From contig NC_052481.1 in the NCBI RefSeq assembly GCF_009730915.1, positions 18,596,386-18,660,385 on the forward strand: a stretch of 64,000 nucleotides of DNA, in the 5' to 3' direction. The notes beneath the pieces are model-generated. The model had not been told where the DNA came from. It ran no database searches and worked only from the letters and a program-made list of their open reading frames with translations. The first letter of the stretch is position 1; each line of letters starts with the position of its first letter. Both the position numbers and the translations under genes were made by a program. Below, piece by piece: positions 35,001 through 46,681 of the stretch. This DNA comes from Dioscorea cayenensis subsp. rotundata (Eukaryota > Streptophyta > Magnoliopsida > Dioscoreales > Dioscoreaceae).

Positions 35001-36589
35001 TTCTCCTGCATCACCACTAGCATCTAGACAGTCCCCTTCCAAAACAAGGAGATTTGCAGGAGGCCTCACAAATTGGTTCAACTCATCTTTGTTCAGCCTG
35101 TCATCCAAGAAGCTTTTTGCTTCCACTGCAAAGACAACAAGATTCACTTCTCCAAATCATTTAAGCTGCATTTGAATCTTAAGAAAAAACTAAGTTTTTT
35201 CATAGAATCTTACCTGGCACATCATCTAAACCCCAAAACGTTTCGTCCTGTTCACTAATATCCACATCAGATTGCCCACCAGGTTGATTGAAATCATTTT
35301 CTTGTGGATCTTGCCTATTTGAGCATAAAAACTATTTTTACACACTAAACACAACAAACAAGGAAAACAAAACCAGTAAACGACAATTGCTAGAAATGAC
35401 ATGCACATAAAACAAAAAAACGAAGAACACTAGGGAGTCACCTTTATCGTCAGGAACAATCAGGATTGCCTCTAAAAACAGGTTTTGTGAATAAGCATAA
35501 GAAAAATCTAACTCCAGAAAAGTAACCTATACTTTTTGGAGAAGCATATTATAACTGTATCCCAACACTCTTCCCATCTCATTTCCCGGTCATTTAAGCT
35601 TTTTATTAAAGAGATAAAGAAGTTCAGTTGTGTAACAGGGCGATCCTTGGAATATAATCTACATACCTAAATAGGGACCAACAACTCGAGGAAGTCACAG
35701 ATGCACAAGACGGAATTTCAACTTCCAAGTACTAGACAAGTTCCAATTTTAATAACATGCTTTTAATGGAATAAAATGCGTGCCAGGCACTCAAACCTCT
35801 ACTCAGAAGAAGCCACACATAATCAAAACGAAATACTGTTTTCACTGGTGCATGCATCTCTCAGAAGCTTGCACATCAGAACTCAGCCAAACACTTTTTA
35901 AGTGAGCTATCTTACCAAGTGACCAGTAAACTACAATAACAAAAATAACAGTTTGAAGTTGAATAACCACAAATTATCATCAATTGATTGAAATCTATAG
36001 TTCTATTCAACAAACTTTAGCTTCTTCTTTATGCTTGGGGTCAAATGAATTCAAATGAAATGCTAGACATCTGTAACCCTCCAGAGTTACAATGCAAAAA
36101 AGACCTTCGGACTCATATTCTGACCAGTGAAATGGAAAAAATCAAAGGCAAAACTAGAACTAGGACCAAAAAGCAAGAAACTTTACCTCTTCTGTGATAA
36201 AAACTCCAACGCGTGCAAAACCAAAGAATACAAGTACTCCACCTTCCGGCTATACACCTGAATCGAGCCTTGCAATAGCAGCGCAGCTGCATCCACAATT
36301 GCATACCAAACCAACACATCAAAAAGGCACAAGGAAAAACAAACAAAGGAATTTTCAGAACCAAGGCAAGGATATAGCAAAGCAAACCCTCAGCAAAGTT
36401 GATGGAGTGGTGGGCATTGTCCTGTTCACCAGATATCTCGCCGGAGCAGATCTTATGAAGATAATCCTCTAAATTCCGCGCAAGATCAACCTCCCAGTTG
36501 GATTCAAGGCCACGACCAGGCTGGAGGATGTGGAATTTCTCCCCACCTCCATCACTGGGCGCCGCGAAGAAATCCTCGTTTTCGCTCAT
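32037..36589 (-). CDS. CAPH2: condensin II complex subunit H2 (CAP-H2)
   Basis: CAP-H2 is the kleisin subunit linking the SMC2-SMC4 heads of condensin II, which compacts chromosomes in the nucleus. Eleven exons on the minus strand: 36388-36589, 36187-36286, 35214-35314, 34986-35125, 34450-34894, 34175-34347, 33853-34068, 33696-33794, 32792-32893, 32522-32680 and 32037-32378. They sum to 2079 nt (692 codons plus stop) with consistent phases and no break, close to the size of Arabidopsis CAP-H2. The N-terminal kleisin part reads [20 protein letters not shown] and [17 protein letters not shown]. An acidic Asp run (33985-34008) precedes the middle region. The C-terminal part has [11 protein letters not shown] and a basic tail with [17 protein letters not shown] 36587-36589 is the first in frame and matches the family's start. 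Confidence 0.93.
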
Positions 36590-37048
36590 CGTCTCGGAGA
36601 CCCATCCACTAACGCCATGCTACCAGATCGGTCCCGTTGCAAAACCCCAGATGAGGCGACTGAAAATTTAGGTATTCGAGAACCAAAACTACATCCGATG
36701 TTTGGAATTCGTCGAGAGAGGAAAGATCAAGCATTCGAAATTAGGGTTTACGCGAGTGAAGGAGAAGAGGGCGAAGAGAGAAGTGAGAGCCGGGAAAATG
36801 AACGGTTTGGATGGTAGTGATCAGAACGAATCTCGAAGCAAAATGAACGGTCTGGAAGGAAGGGCAGATTCGTCTCCTCCGCGCTGATTGAAATTCAAAT
36901 TCAGTGGCATTCTTGTGATTTTTATTTTTTTCCAGTTATATACCCTCCCTCGTATTTAAAAATAATTAATCATGTAAAAATCTAAAAAAAATTAAAATTA
37001 AAAAATGTTATCATGTTTATTCAATATTCACTCACTTGTGAGAGAGCA
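36590..37048. promoter_or_regulatory. shared head-to-head promoter region of CAP-H2 and PPR-SMR
   Basis: Only 459 bp separate the two divergent start codons, so both promoters must lie here or overlap the 5' UTRs. The part near CAP-H2 is purine-rich (GAGAAGAGGGCGAAGAGAG), and the part near 36930-37010 is AT-rich. No sharp core element is assigned. Confidence 0.5.
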
Positions 37049-38423
37049 ATGCTATCCACCGCGCACTCCGTCCAATGCCGTCCTTCGAATCCCCACTGCG
37101 CCACCACCCGCCGCGGCGGTGGAAAGCAGGCCCAGCGCCTTGTATCCTCCCTCAACGCGGCGGCAATGTCCTCCACTGACCCGTCTTCCAGCATCCTCAA
37201 GCTCATCGCCTCCTCCCCCAAGGCCGCCGCCGTCCACGCCCTCTCCCACCTCCTCTCCCTCTCCTCCCCTCTCGCCTTCCCCGTAAGCACTTCCACAGAG
37301 ATCAACCCTAGAAATCTCCCAATTTGATTTCTCTAATTCCTCAATCACCAAACCCTTCTTCTTATCAGGTCTATCAGAGAATCCGGGAAGCTAATTGGTT
37401 CAAATGGAACCCTAAAATCACCGCCGCCGTCGTAGCTCTCCTCGAGATCCAAGGCCGCATTGTGGATGCTGACGAACTGATATCCCAATCCATTTCTATG
37501 CTCCAATCTCCTCGAGATCTTGCCGCCTTCTACTCTGATCTCATCGACGCATTCTCCGAGCGAGGGTTGAAGGATCGGGTTCTTGAAATGTATACATTAG
37601 TGAAGGAAATCCAGTTTCCAGGAAGAAAACACTTTTGAATCAGTGTTGAAAGCTCTGTGCTTTATGGGAATGCCGAAAGACGCAGAGAGATTGCTGGATG
37701 AAGAGATGCAAGCTTCTGGTTTCAAGCCTTCGGCTTTCGAGTTCCGAGCATTGGTGCAGAGCTATGGAGAGTTGGCATTGTTCTCAGATATGCAAAGAGT
37801 GATTGGAATCATGGAAGAAGCTGGATATCCAGTGGATGTAGTGTGTGCAAACATTGTGCTTTCTTGTTATGGTGATCATGGGCAGCTCTCTGAGATGATT
37901 TCTTGGATTCAAAGCATGAAAAGAATGAAAATTGGGTACTCTGTTCGAACATTCAACACGGTGTTGAATTCGTGCCCAGTGATGGTTTCAATGGTGCATA
38001 ATTTGAGATGTCTTCCGCTTTTCGATCGGTAAATTTGTTGAGATGGTCAAGGTTAGGAGTGAGTTGGAAGTGTTGTTGGTTCGAGAACTGCTTGAAGCCG
38101 AATTGGTGGATGAGATGCTGGAATGGGATTGTTTGGAAGGGAAGTTGGACTTGCATGGATTTCACTTGGCTTCAGTGTATGTGATAGTGTTGAAATGGAT
38201 GGAGGTTGTGAAGGAAAGGTTGAGTGGAGATGGGGTTGTGCCATTGGAGATTTCACTTGTTTGTGGTTCTGGAAAGCATAGTAGCAAGGTTGGGGAATCA
38301 CCTGTGAAGATGCTGGTTTCAGAGATGATGTTTCAATTGGGAAGTCCATTGAGGATGGATAGGAGGAATGTTGGAAGGTTTGTTGCTAAAGGTAAGGTTG
38401 TGAGAGACTGGTTAATGTGCTGA
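37049..38423 (+). CDS. PPR-SMR protein (At2g17033-like), two single-base frame breaks
   Basis: The protein combines degenerate pentatricopeptide repeats with a C-terminal SMR (MutS2-related) domain; such proteins act on organelle RNA or DNA. Exon 1 is 37049-37282, ending AFP|GTAAGC, and exon 2 is 37369-38423. The first exon is GC-rich and Ala/Ser-rich, as in a plastid transit peptide. PPR-like stretches include DLIDAFSERGLKDRVLEMY and LVQSYGELALFSDM. The SMR domain has the LDLHG motif (GKLDLHGFHLASVY) and CGSGKHSS. Two shifts split it: an extra base in GAAAACAC at 37626-37632 and an extra T in the T4 run at 38019-38022. Removing one base at each site makes the reading continuous, and both junctions then match the expected protein. 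An in-frame ATG at 37013 is an alternative start. Error or recent mutation are both possible. Confidence 0.8.
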
Positions 38424-39560
38424 TTTGAAGATCAAATGTACTACAATATAGGTTGAGATTTGCTACTTGATCTTTCCTTTATAATCTGAATTCTCTTTTC
38501 AGATGTGGGTAATTGAACTTGTGTCTGGCTTGGGTTTTAGTTTGCTCGAGTTCATTCGATTACAAACATTATTGTATTTCGTTTGCGCAAACTCGTTTAC
38601 TTGCGAACATGATTGTGGTAAAATTTTCTAGTTGTCACAAGGCTTCTTGTTTGTTGATTGTTGTATATTATTTGTGTATTGTGACCAATGAAAATATGCT
38701 TTGTACCTGTAAATTTAGCTCCTCTGCATGAGTTTCCTGCACTTAAAATAAGCATTACTTGAAATTTCTAATCATTGGCATGAGAAGGAAGATTAGTATT
38801 TAATCACATCAAATGATGAACGTAATTTATTCCTTTAATCAAGCTCCTCAATTTAACCAAAAGAAGGTAGGACACATTGGTTTACAAAACAAGCATAGAT
38901 TTTCAGAACACTGAATCACCTTAATATATAGTTTGAAATCCAACTAACAGAACTCTTATTTGAAAATAAACACCACAATCAAAGAAAAACACTTTAACTC
39001 CATAAAACAAGGAAACAAAAGAATCAACCAATAATTTGGCCAAAATTGTAAAAGATGCTTGGGGGAGGGCATTGGGAAACTTGGAGGACACGATGTCTAA
39101 TGGATGGGTGGTTGCTAGTTATACATTTATTCATGGGTTATATAAATATATTTATTACTAGTTGAAACTGCAATTGGACGTGCAGTTTATCTGGTAGCAG
39201 AACAGAATTCTATAGGCAAAACCATTATAAGGGTTACTTGGCTTTTCTGTTTGTGGATGCTTGGGTTTTGTGGTCATCAGATTGATATAAGAACTGTATT
39301 TTTTTATATATATATATGCAGTAGGACTTATTGATTGTAATTTTGAGTTGTAGTATTGCAGGTTGTGGTTGCCCGCTTCGGAGTCATGAAACAATGAGCA
39401 GCATCCGGTGGGTGGTGGAGTGGAACCTTTTTTATCTACTCGCCAGTGGAGCCTAAAAGTCAAGGTATTAATCCACTAGTTAAAAGCTGAGCCATAGTTT
39501 GATGTGAAAGAATCAACTTCAATCTGTACATGATTTACCTGGTTTCGGATCAGTCCGTGT
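38424..39560. other. intergenic region between convergent PPR-SMR and GST genes
   Basis: It holds the 3' UTRs of both genes. No gene or complete repeat is seen. Confidence 0.45.
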
Positions 39561-42112
39561 CTAAGATGGGGAAGATGGCGTTGTATCATCTTTTGAATTT
39601 ACGGAGCCGCGATGGTCAACCTCTCCTGATGAAAGGTTTTCATTGTTGGGCGCACCTGTTGCTTCCAGTTGCATAGGTTTTTTAACCGGCGTGTCTGCAG
39701 AGAGATCAACTTCAAGTTGTGGTTTAATCATTTTAGTTGGTTCAGGAGTTAAGGGGGTCAATGGTAGTTTAGTGGCAGTTGCATATGGTGACATTTGAGT
39801 TCCCTAGTTAGAATCAGCATTACTAGCAAGGTTTAATGAAATATGATTAGGTTTGATTGGGATATGGCTGGGTTATTAAACGCAATTACCTGGTGTTGCG
39901 GAAGGTTCCGAAATGGCGGGAGAGAGTTGTTGCTCCGAAGGTCTCGCTTCGGCGGGTGGTGTTGATGGCTTAGAAAGGTTGTGTTCCATGTGCTTTGGTG
40001 GGGATGCGGTAGTTGGGATGGTCACCAGGGGTTCAACGGCGGCTGCATTTCACGATGTTTGAATTCACGTATTATAATGAACATTAGTAGCGTGGTTTGA
40101 GGCAAAATGACTGGGATGGCGAACGGAGTTACCTGGTTGGGTGGCAGGGGTTGGCGGTGCAACCGTCAGAGCAGGTTCCGAAAATTGCTGGAGAGAGTTG
40201 TTGTTTCGAAGGGCCCGTTTCGGCAAGTGGCGTCTCTGTCTTGGGATGGAGGCCTTCCTCACGTTGCGGTGAGGGTGCACCAGTTGGTTCCTTCAATGGC
40301 GGTTCAACGGCGGCAAGTGGTGTTGATGGCTTAGAAAGGTTGCGTTCCGCCTGCTTCGGTGGGGATGCGATAGTTGGGGTGATCACCGGGGGTTCAACGG
40401 CATCTGCATTTTCACGATGTTCGAATTCACGGATTATAATAAAGATTCGTAGAACGGTTTGAGGCAAAATGACTGACTTCGCGAATGCAGTTACCTGGTC
40501 GAGAAACCGTGGTTAGATATGCGTCCGTCGGTGCAGGTTGCGAAATGGCTGAAGAGAGTTGTTGATCCGAAGTCTCCGTTTCGCCGAATGGTGTCACTGT
40601 CTTGGGACGGAAGCCTTCCTCAGACTGCGGTGAGGGTGCACCAGTTGGTTCCTTCAATGCCTGTTCAACTTCGGCGGATGTTGTTGATGGCTTAGAAATG
40701 TCGCGTTCCGCCTTCTTCGGTTTGGATGCGGTAGTTGGGGTGGTCACCGAGGGTTCAACGGCGACTGCGTTTCACGATGTTCGAATTCACGAATTATAAT
40801 AAAGATTCGTAGAACGGTTTGAGGAAAAATGACTGAGTTCGCGAATGCAATTACCTGGTCGAGTGGCCGTGGTTGGTTGTGCGTCTGTCGGTGCAGGTTG
40901 CGAAATGGCTGAAGAGAATTGTTGATCCGAAGTCCCCGTTTCGTCTAGTGGCGTCACTTTCTTTGGATGGAAACCTTCCTCAAATTGCGGTGAGGGTGCA
41001 CCAGTTGGTTCCTTAAATTTCTGTTCAACTGCGGCGGCTGTTGATGATGGCTTAGAAACGTCGTGTTCTGCCTGCTTCGTTTTGGATGCGGTAGTTGGGG
41101 TGGTCATCAAGGGTTCACCGGCGACTGCGTTTCACGATGTTCGAATTCACGGATTATAATAAAGATTCATAGAATCGTTTGAGGCAAAATAACTGAGTTC
41201 GCGAATGCAGTTACCTGGTCGAGTGGCCGTGGTTGGCTGTGCGTCTGTCGGTGCAGATTGCGAAATGGCTGAAGAGAGTTGTTGATCCGAAGTCCCCGTT
41301 TCGTCTAGTGGTGTCACTATCTTTGGACGGAAGCCTTCCTCAGATTGCGGTGAGGGTGCACCAGTTGGTTCCTTCAATTTCTGTTCAACTGCGGCGGGTG
41401 TTGTTGATGGCTTAGAAACGTCGTGTTCCGCCTGCTTCGATTTAGATGCGGTAGTTTGGGTGGTCTCCGAGGGTTCAACAACGACTGCGTTTCACGATGT
41501 TTGAATTCACGGATTATAATAAGCATTCGTAGAACGGTTTGAGGCAAAATGACTGAGTTCGCGAATGCGCTACTCGGTCGAGCGACCGTGGTTGGTCGTA
41601 AGTGCCCCTGCCGCGCTTGCCAAGTGAAATGGTCAAGAGAGTTGTTGATCCGAAGACCCCGTTTCGTCTAGTGGTGTCACTATCTTTGACGAAGCCTTCC
41701 TCGGGATTAGGGTGAGGGTGCACCCGCTTGGTTCCTTCACTTTCGCTCAACCGCGCAGGGTGTTGTTGATGGCTTAGAAACGTCGTGTTCCGCCTCGATT
41801 TGGATGCGGTAGTTGGGGTGGTCGTCGAGGGTTCAACGACGACTGCGTTTCACGATGTTCGAATTCACGGATTATAATAAAGATTCGTAGAACGGTTTGA
41901 GGCAAAATGACTGAGTTCGCGAATGCAGTTACCTGGTCGAGTGACCGTGGTTGGCTGTGCGTCTGTCGGTGCCGGTTGCGAAATGGCTGAAGAGAGTTGT
42001 TGATCCGAAGTCCCTGTTTCGACAAGTGGTGTCACTGTCTTCGGACGGAAGCCTTCCTCAAATTGCGGTGGTTGCACTGGAGCTGATGGGGTCATTGGTG
42101 GTTCAACGACGA
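39561..42112 (-). repeat. tandem array of exon-intron units, period 360 bp
   Basis: Minus-strand exons from 5' to 3': U7 41933-42112 (180 nt), U6 41574-41842 (269), U5 41215-41484 (270), U4 40855-41124 (270), U3 40495-40764 (270), U2 40133-40403 (271), U1 39890-40042 (153), and a diverged U0 at 39561-39778. Introns between full units are 90 nt, starting GTAACTGCATTCGCG and ending GTGAAACGCAG. Exon borders are phase 1 on both sides, so units can be added or lost without shifting the frame. The encoded unit is acidic and rich in Pro, Thr, Ser and Gln, with KEPTGAPSPQ, EEGFRPKTVTPL, ETGTSDQQLSSAISQ and APTDAQPTT. U3, U4 and U5 are most alike and the edge units most diverged or internally deleted, as expected from unequal crossing-over. 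Confidence 0.88.
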
Positions 42113-43559
42113 CTGTATTTCCCGATATTTGAATTCATGGATTAGAATCAGGAGTCGAAGGTCAATTTGATGGAATATGAATTTGATGGTGCATGGCTTA
42201 CCTGATCCGGTATCAATAGGTTTTGTTGATTTTGAGGGCGACACCTTTTTGCCTCGTTTCAAATCTGCCGAGTCAATAAGTGGCTGCTGCTTTGGAGGTT
42301 CTTGTGCCGACGGCTGATGGATTGGTTTGGGTTGGGGAGCTTGTTTTTGTGTCTGCATACCTAGTTGTATTTTTGGTGATTTTGTTGGTGGTGGCGTGGT
42401 GGTGCTAGGTTCAATAATCTCTACTATTTTTGCCTCTTGTGCAACCTCCGGTTGTAAAATAATTGTCTGAGATTTTGTTTGGGGGTTTTCTTTCTGAAAA
42501 CTACTAATTATAAAAGTGGTGGTTGGTTTCCTTTTACCATCTACAAGTTCCTCTACGTCCATCAGATCATCAACAACTCCAATCCATGAAGGCCTTTCCG
42601 AAATCCTTTCCCACCATTTCCGAACATTCTTTCTGGATTTAAATAAGTATCCCCATTTTTTCGACTTGGCGAGGAAGTGTGAATTTGGGAGGTGTGAGAG
42701 ATCTGCCAATGAGAACTCATTTCCTGCTAAATATCTACTCTCACTTAGCCTTTGCTCATATACATCAAGCACCTTTGCAAGCTTCCTCTCATTTTGTTCC
42801 ATCAATGGTTTATCTACTCTAAATGCCAAGTGAAAAATAAGAATCTTGCTTGGTGGATCAAATCTACTCTCTTCTGTCTTCAACCACTGCTCAATTGATA
42901 CGCGCTCGAGTACATCCTTTCCCAGCAGAAACTTGTTCCCTTGTTCGGCATATTTTTCTGAAATATATCGACAAATTGCTCTGGACTCTGATAACAATAA
43001 GTAGAACAAAGCAGTTATTATTCTGTTAATCATGTCGGAGACAATCAAAATATATAAAGATTATTATGAGCTCAAATAAGATATACTTTGAATACATAAA
43101 TTTGAAAAAGAATGGTCCACAACTAGTCTATTTATTGATATACTATACTTGTTGGTATTTATTCTTTCCATCCAATTTCACACCTTACTTTCATGTCCAA
43201 CATGCATCATGGTAGCAGAAAAAATTATAAACTCATTTTGAATAGAACCAATTTCATTACCGAAAAGTTTGGTGTCGCCATCTTCAAAACCAGGGCCATA
43301 ATGTAGTGCAGAGGTCTGCTCAATGTAACAAAAACCGAAACAAAATAAAAATAAAAACAAGTAAAAGAAGCATATATATAATTGGAATAAGAAGATGTTC
43401 GAATTTTACTTGAAGATTTGGATATTCTAGAGGGGCATTTCCATCCTTATTCATAAGAATGGATTCGAACTTGACTTGCTTCTCGGCGAGGCATGCAAGA
43501 ACCCGGGACACATCCGGCACCACAGGCTTCGAATAGTATATCTTTACAATGTCGGCCAT
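39561..43559 (-). CDS. phi-class GST-like protein with a tandem-exon Pro/Thr-rich tail
   Basis: Exon 1 is 43410-43559, exon 2 is 43261-43315 (or to 43318) and exon 3 is 42202-42987; then come repeated exons 41933-42112, 41574-41842, 41215-41484, 40855-41124, 40495-40764, 40133-40403 and 39890-40042, and a probable last exon ending at 39561. The GST body is clear (SRAICRYISEKYAEQGNKF, RYLAGNEFSLADLSHLPN, KWWERIS). Phi GSTs conjugate glutathione using a Ser in a PMST-like motif; here the motif reads KPVVPDV, so the Ser is Val. The usual GQVPAFEDG loop reads YGPGFEDGD. Catalysis is therefore unlikely. After about residue 220 a Pro/Gln/Thr/Lys-rich extension (exon 3) joins in frame to the repeats. 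Family length is 215-225, whereas this would reach roughly 900. Problems are one extra base in exon 40133-40403, a scrambled exon 41574-41842 and a doubtful last acceptor. Splicing is inferred from sequence only. Confidence 0.75.
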
Positions 43560-46500
43560 GAGATTGAATTACTGAATTCATGAAAATGCAATGAGCCAAG
43601 TGATCAAAGAGAGCAGATTAATATAAGGAAATAAAAGGAATAAAGTGAAAGATAAAGATAAAGATAAAGATTAAACGCAAGAAGAGTAAAGAGCTCGGTT
43701 TATCGCTTGTATGCTTCTGATTATTATTTTGCAAACGTCCTTAAGGAATAATTTCAGCTGGAAAGAAGTGGTTCTGGGCAGTTTGTCATTGAAGTTATTC
43801 TGTTTATAAGTTGCTCATGGAAATAAAGTTCTGAAGGCAAGAATGTAGATGATGATTTAATAATGTAGATGATGCAATGAGTGCAAGTCAAGTCACTTCT
43901 TGAAGGCATCTGTTGTAATGAATTTGATCCTTTTGGTACCAAACATTCATTGTTAGAAACTTTAATCATTATAAAATAAAAGCTTCCTCTCAACAGGAAT
44001 GTCTCATGACTATGAAATGGTTAAGATTATTTTGCCTATTTTTTCTCTGTTTGGAGTAATTAGAGTTAATCTTTATCTTTACAATCCTTAAGATTTGAAT
44101 AAATGTTTATTAATTGAAAAATGACAGTCAAATTGGAGATTTAAGATTCATTGTTTAAATAACTTGCAAACATCATGAAGTATGATAAGTTATTGGATAT
44201 TGATATGTCATCAGGTTGGTAGTAATAATCAAAAATATTGAATTGAGGGCAGCGTTTTGAGGTATCTTATTTCTGAGTGCCATATTGTTAATTAATAGGA
44301 GGGCATACCAATTATTTTGAACTCAAATATCATTCCAAGAATAATAATATTACTTTTATAAAAGAAAGCCCAAAATTAGAAAAAGGCCAAAGATACTTTT
44401 ATTAGAAAAAAAGGAGTATTTTTTTATTGCGCAATCTTTTTATTTTATGGTGCGTAGATAATTTGTGGTTTATTCATTTTGATTAAAAAAAACCTAGAGA
44501 AGAAAAGAATGATTAAGGAAAGAAAACAGAGATTATTTTTATTAAAATAAAGCACAAGCATTCATTTGTTTATAGCTTTAAAGTTTGAGCAAATATGATA
44601 TTGTTATTTAGAAAAAAAAACCAATAATAAGTCAAATAGTAAAATATTTTACTCCTATACAAGGTCACATAATAGTTCCCTTAGTGTGATGGTTATTATA
44701 TTTTTTTATAATTAAGCATGTGCACACAATAACAATTAAAAGAAAAAATACAAACATTTAGTAATGTAGTTTGGCACGATGTAGTATGTACCAATATTTG
44801 CGGGCCAAACCTAGAGCAACAATCTATTAAGAAAGACAAAATAAAATACAACACTAGATAATTTACAAAATATACTTCACTTACTAATCATTAACACATG
44901 ATCTCATCCTTAAAGACTTGCCTTGACTCATCTTCTGCTGGTCCCGACCACTTATTGATGTGACGCTCTTCCACTAAGATCACGATCACAAAAAGTAATA
45001 AACATTCTCTCTAGATTAAAAGATGTATACACTTTTTCCTTCAAGCTTTTTTTTTTTGAATAATAGACGACAATCGCCTTTTTTATATGAATATAAACAG
45101 TATCGAACAATGTGTTCTCTGTTTAATTGAAGTGGTTTATCCACCTTTTTAAAAAAAAGTACTTGAACTCAGATATACAGTATATGTACAGTATAAGAAT
45201 AATATAAGAATCCCGGGTGAACAGTACTGTCGGGGGAGGGATTTGAACTCATGACCTCCTCTTTATACTTTGGTGTCATACCATTGAGCTATCCAATGGT
45301 TGATAAGCTTCTCTCTTTTGCATCTTGAATCCTAGAAATGAGTCTTATAAAGTCTCCATGCTTACTAGCTGTTGTAATTTTTTTTTTTTTGTCTAATTTC
45401 TTCGCAACATCCAAATCTGGGGTTGCAATTCTATTGCAATCATGTTGCAACTTGTCCCACATGTTGACATTAGTTTAGTTACAACATCTAGTTGCAACAT
45501 GACATTAGGACATCTCTAATCCTCTTTGGTTGAGTCTGAGTCAAACACGGTTGAATTCTCCTAATCTCGGTTATAACAACTAATTGAACTCCAACACCAT
45601 TTTAGTAGAAACCCCTCTCGGGTCTTTACACGCGCCCCAAAACTTAGCACTCCCAGATCAATCTCCATTGAAAGTTTCAAAGAATTTTCAACCATCCTAA
45701 TATGGCCTTCAAACAACATTCAATCTTCTTAATCAGCATCTTTCATCAGTCGCCTCATTTAGTTTTATTCAAATCTTCATGAAATTGCGCATCCAACCAT
45801 AGTAATAACCAAATCTTCACTACTAAAATTAAGCCCACCACCTGCCAACTAAAGAGTCTTCCAAAGATAACATAATCAACTAATGATAAGTGGTCTATTA
45901 GTGTCTTTCTTGCGGCCTAGTCACTCATTTTGACAGATACAAATTTGGTTGTAAACTGTAAATTTTAGCTCTTCCCAATAATAAATTCTACCTTAATTTA
46001 TGACCATTCTCCATAAGCATCTGCTTTCCCAAAATAACCTTTGTAAATCCACCCACCATTAATCTTCCAATTGGAATGACAAACAATGCCAATTCACCAT
46101 AATACATGTCACCAACACTAACAATATATATGTGTGTGTATGTGGCTTTCAATGAGTAAAATACATGAGCTTGTTTTCTTATTACAACCCTGCCAATTAA
46201 CCCAATAATTTTAGAAGCACATCCTTGGTCTCTGAATATGTGTGTGTATATATATATATAAGACTATTTACTTTACTTCAAAATCAAGAAAAGTATTCCA
46301 ATCGTAATATATATGTGTGTGTGTTTAGCATGAACACGTACCACCTCTTATGTAACAGATCGAGGTGCCAATCATATAAAATTCTTACCATTAATTTCAT
46401 TTTATAATCATGACCATGAGTTTAAAAATTATAAATAAATAAATAAAAAAAAACTAATGTCAATAGAAAGAAAAACACTCTCAAAAGACTTGTATTATTG

Positions 46501-46681
46501 AAAACATCAAGGGCCAAGAAAGCCACCCAATGCAACCAGACCTCAAGCAACAAACATCAAACCAAACACAACATGACTCAGCACAAAGACACAAGTAACA
46601 AACACAGTACTCCAAACAACAAAATGCATATGCATAACAAACTCATGAAGTAAATACCAAATTCCAACTCAATTCTTCAAT
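43560..46681. other. intergenic region between the first and second GST genes
   Basis: It contains the promoter of the repeat-tailed GST (43560 onward), a tRNA-derived SINE (45049-45304) and AT-rich DNA. A GTTGCAAC-like motif recurs at about 45420-45510. (AT)n and (GT)n tracts occur near 46130 and 46240-46325. The short open frames are not convincing genes. Confidence 0.5.
45049..45304 (-). mobile_element. tRNA-derived SINE
   Basis: On the minus strand the element begins near 45304 with a tRNA-like head. Box A TAGCTCAATGGTA lies at 45279-45291 and box B GAGTTCAAATCC at 45239-45250, about 40 bp apart, as for a pol III promoter. A short unrelated body follows, then a poly(A) tail, seen as the T-run at 45047-45057. 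AAGCTT on both sides (45043-45048 and 45305-45310) is a possible target duplication. The body segment CAGATATACAGTATATGTAC is shared with the copy at 8890-9080. Confidence 0.75.

Noticed and set aside
40097-40462. Plus-strand frames across the GST exon array
   Set aside because: They are antisense shadows of repeated coding exons, which keep both strands open.
45230-45300. tRNA gene
   Set aside because: Box A and B motifs are present, but no cloverleaf or acceptor stem could be formed by eye; poly(A) and flanking duplication indicate a SINE.
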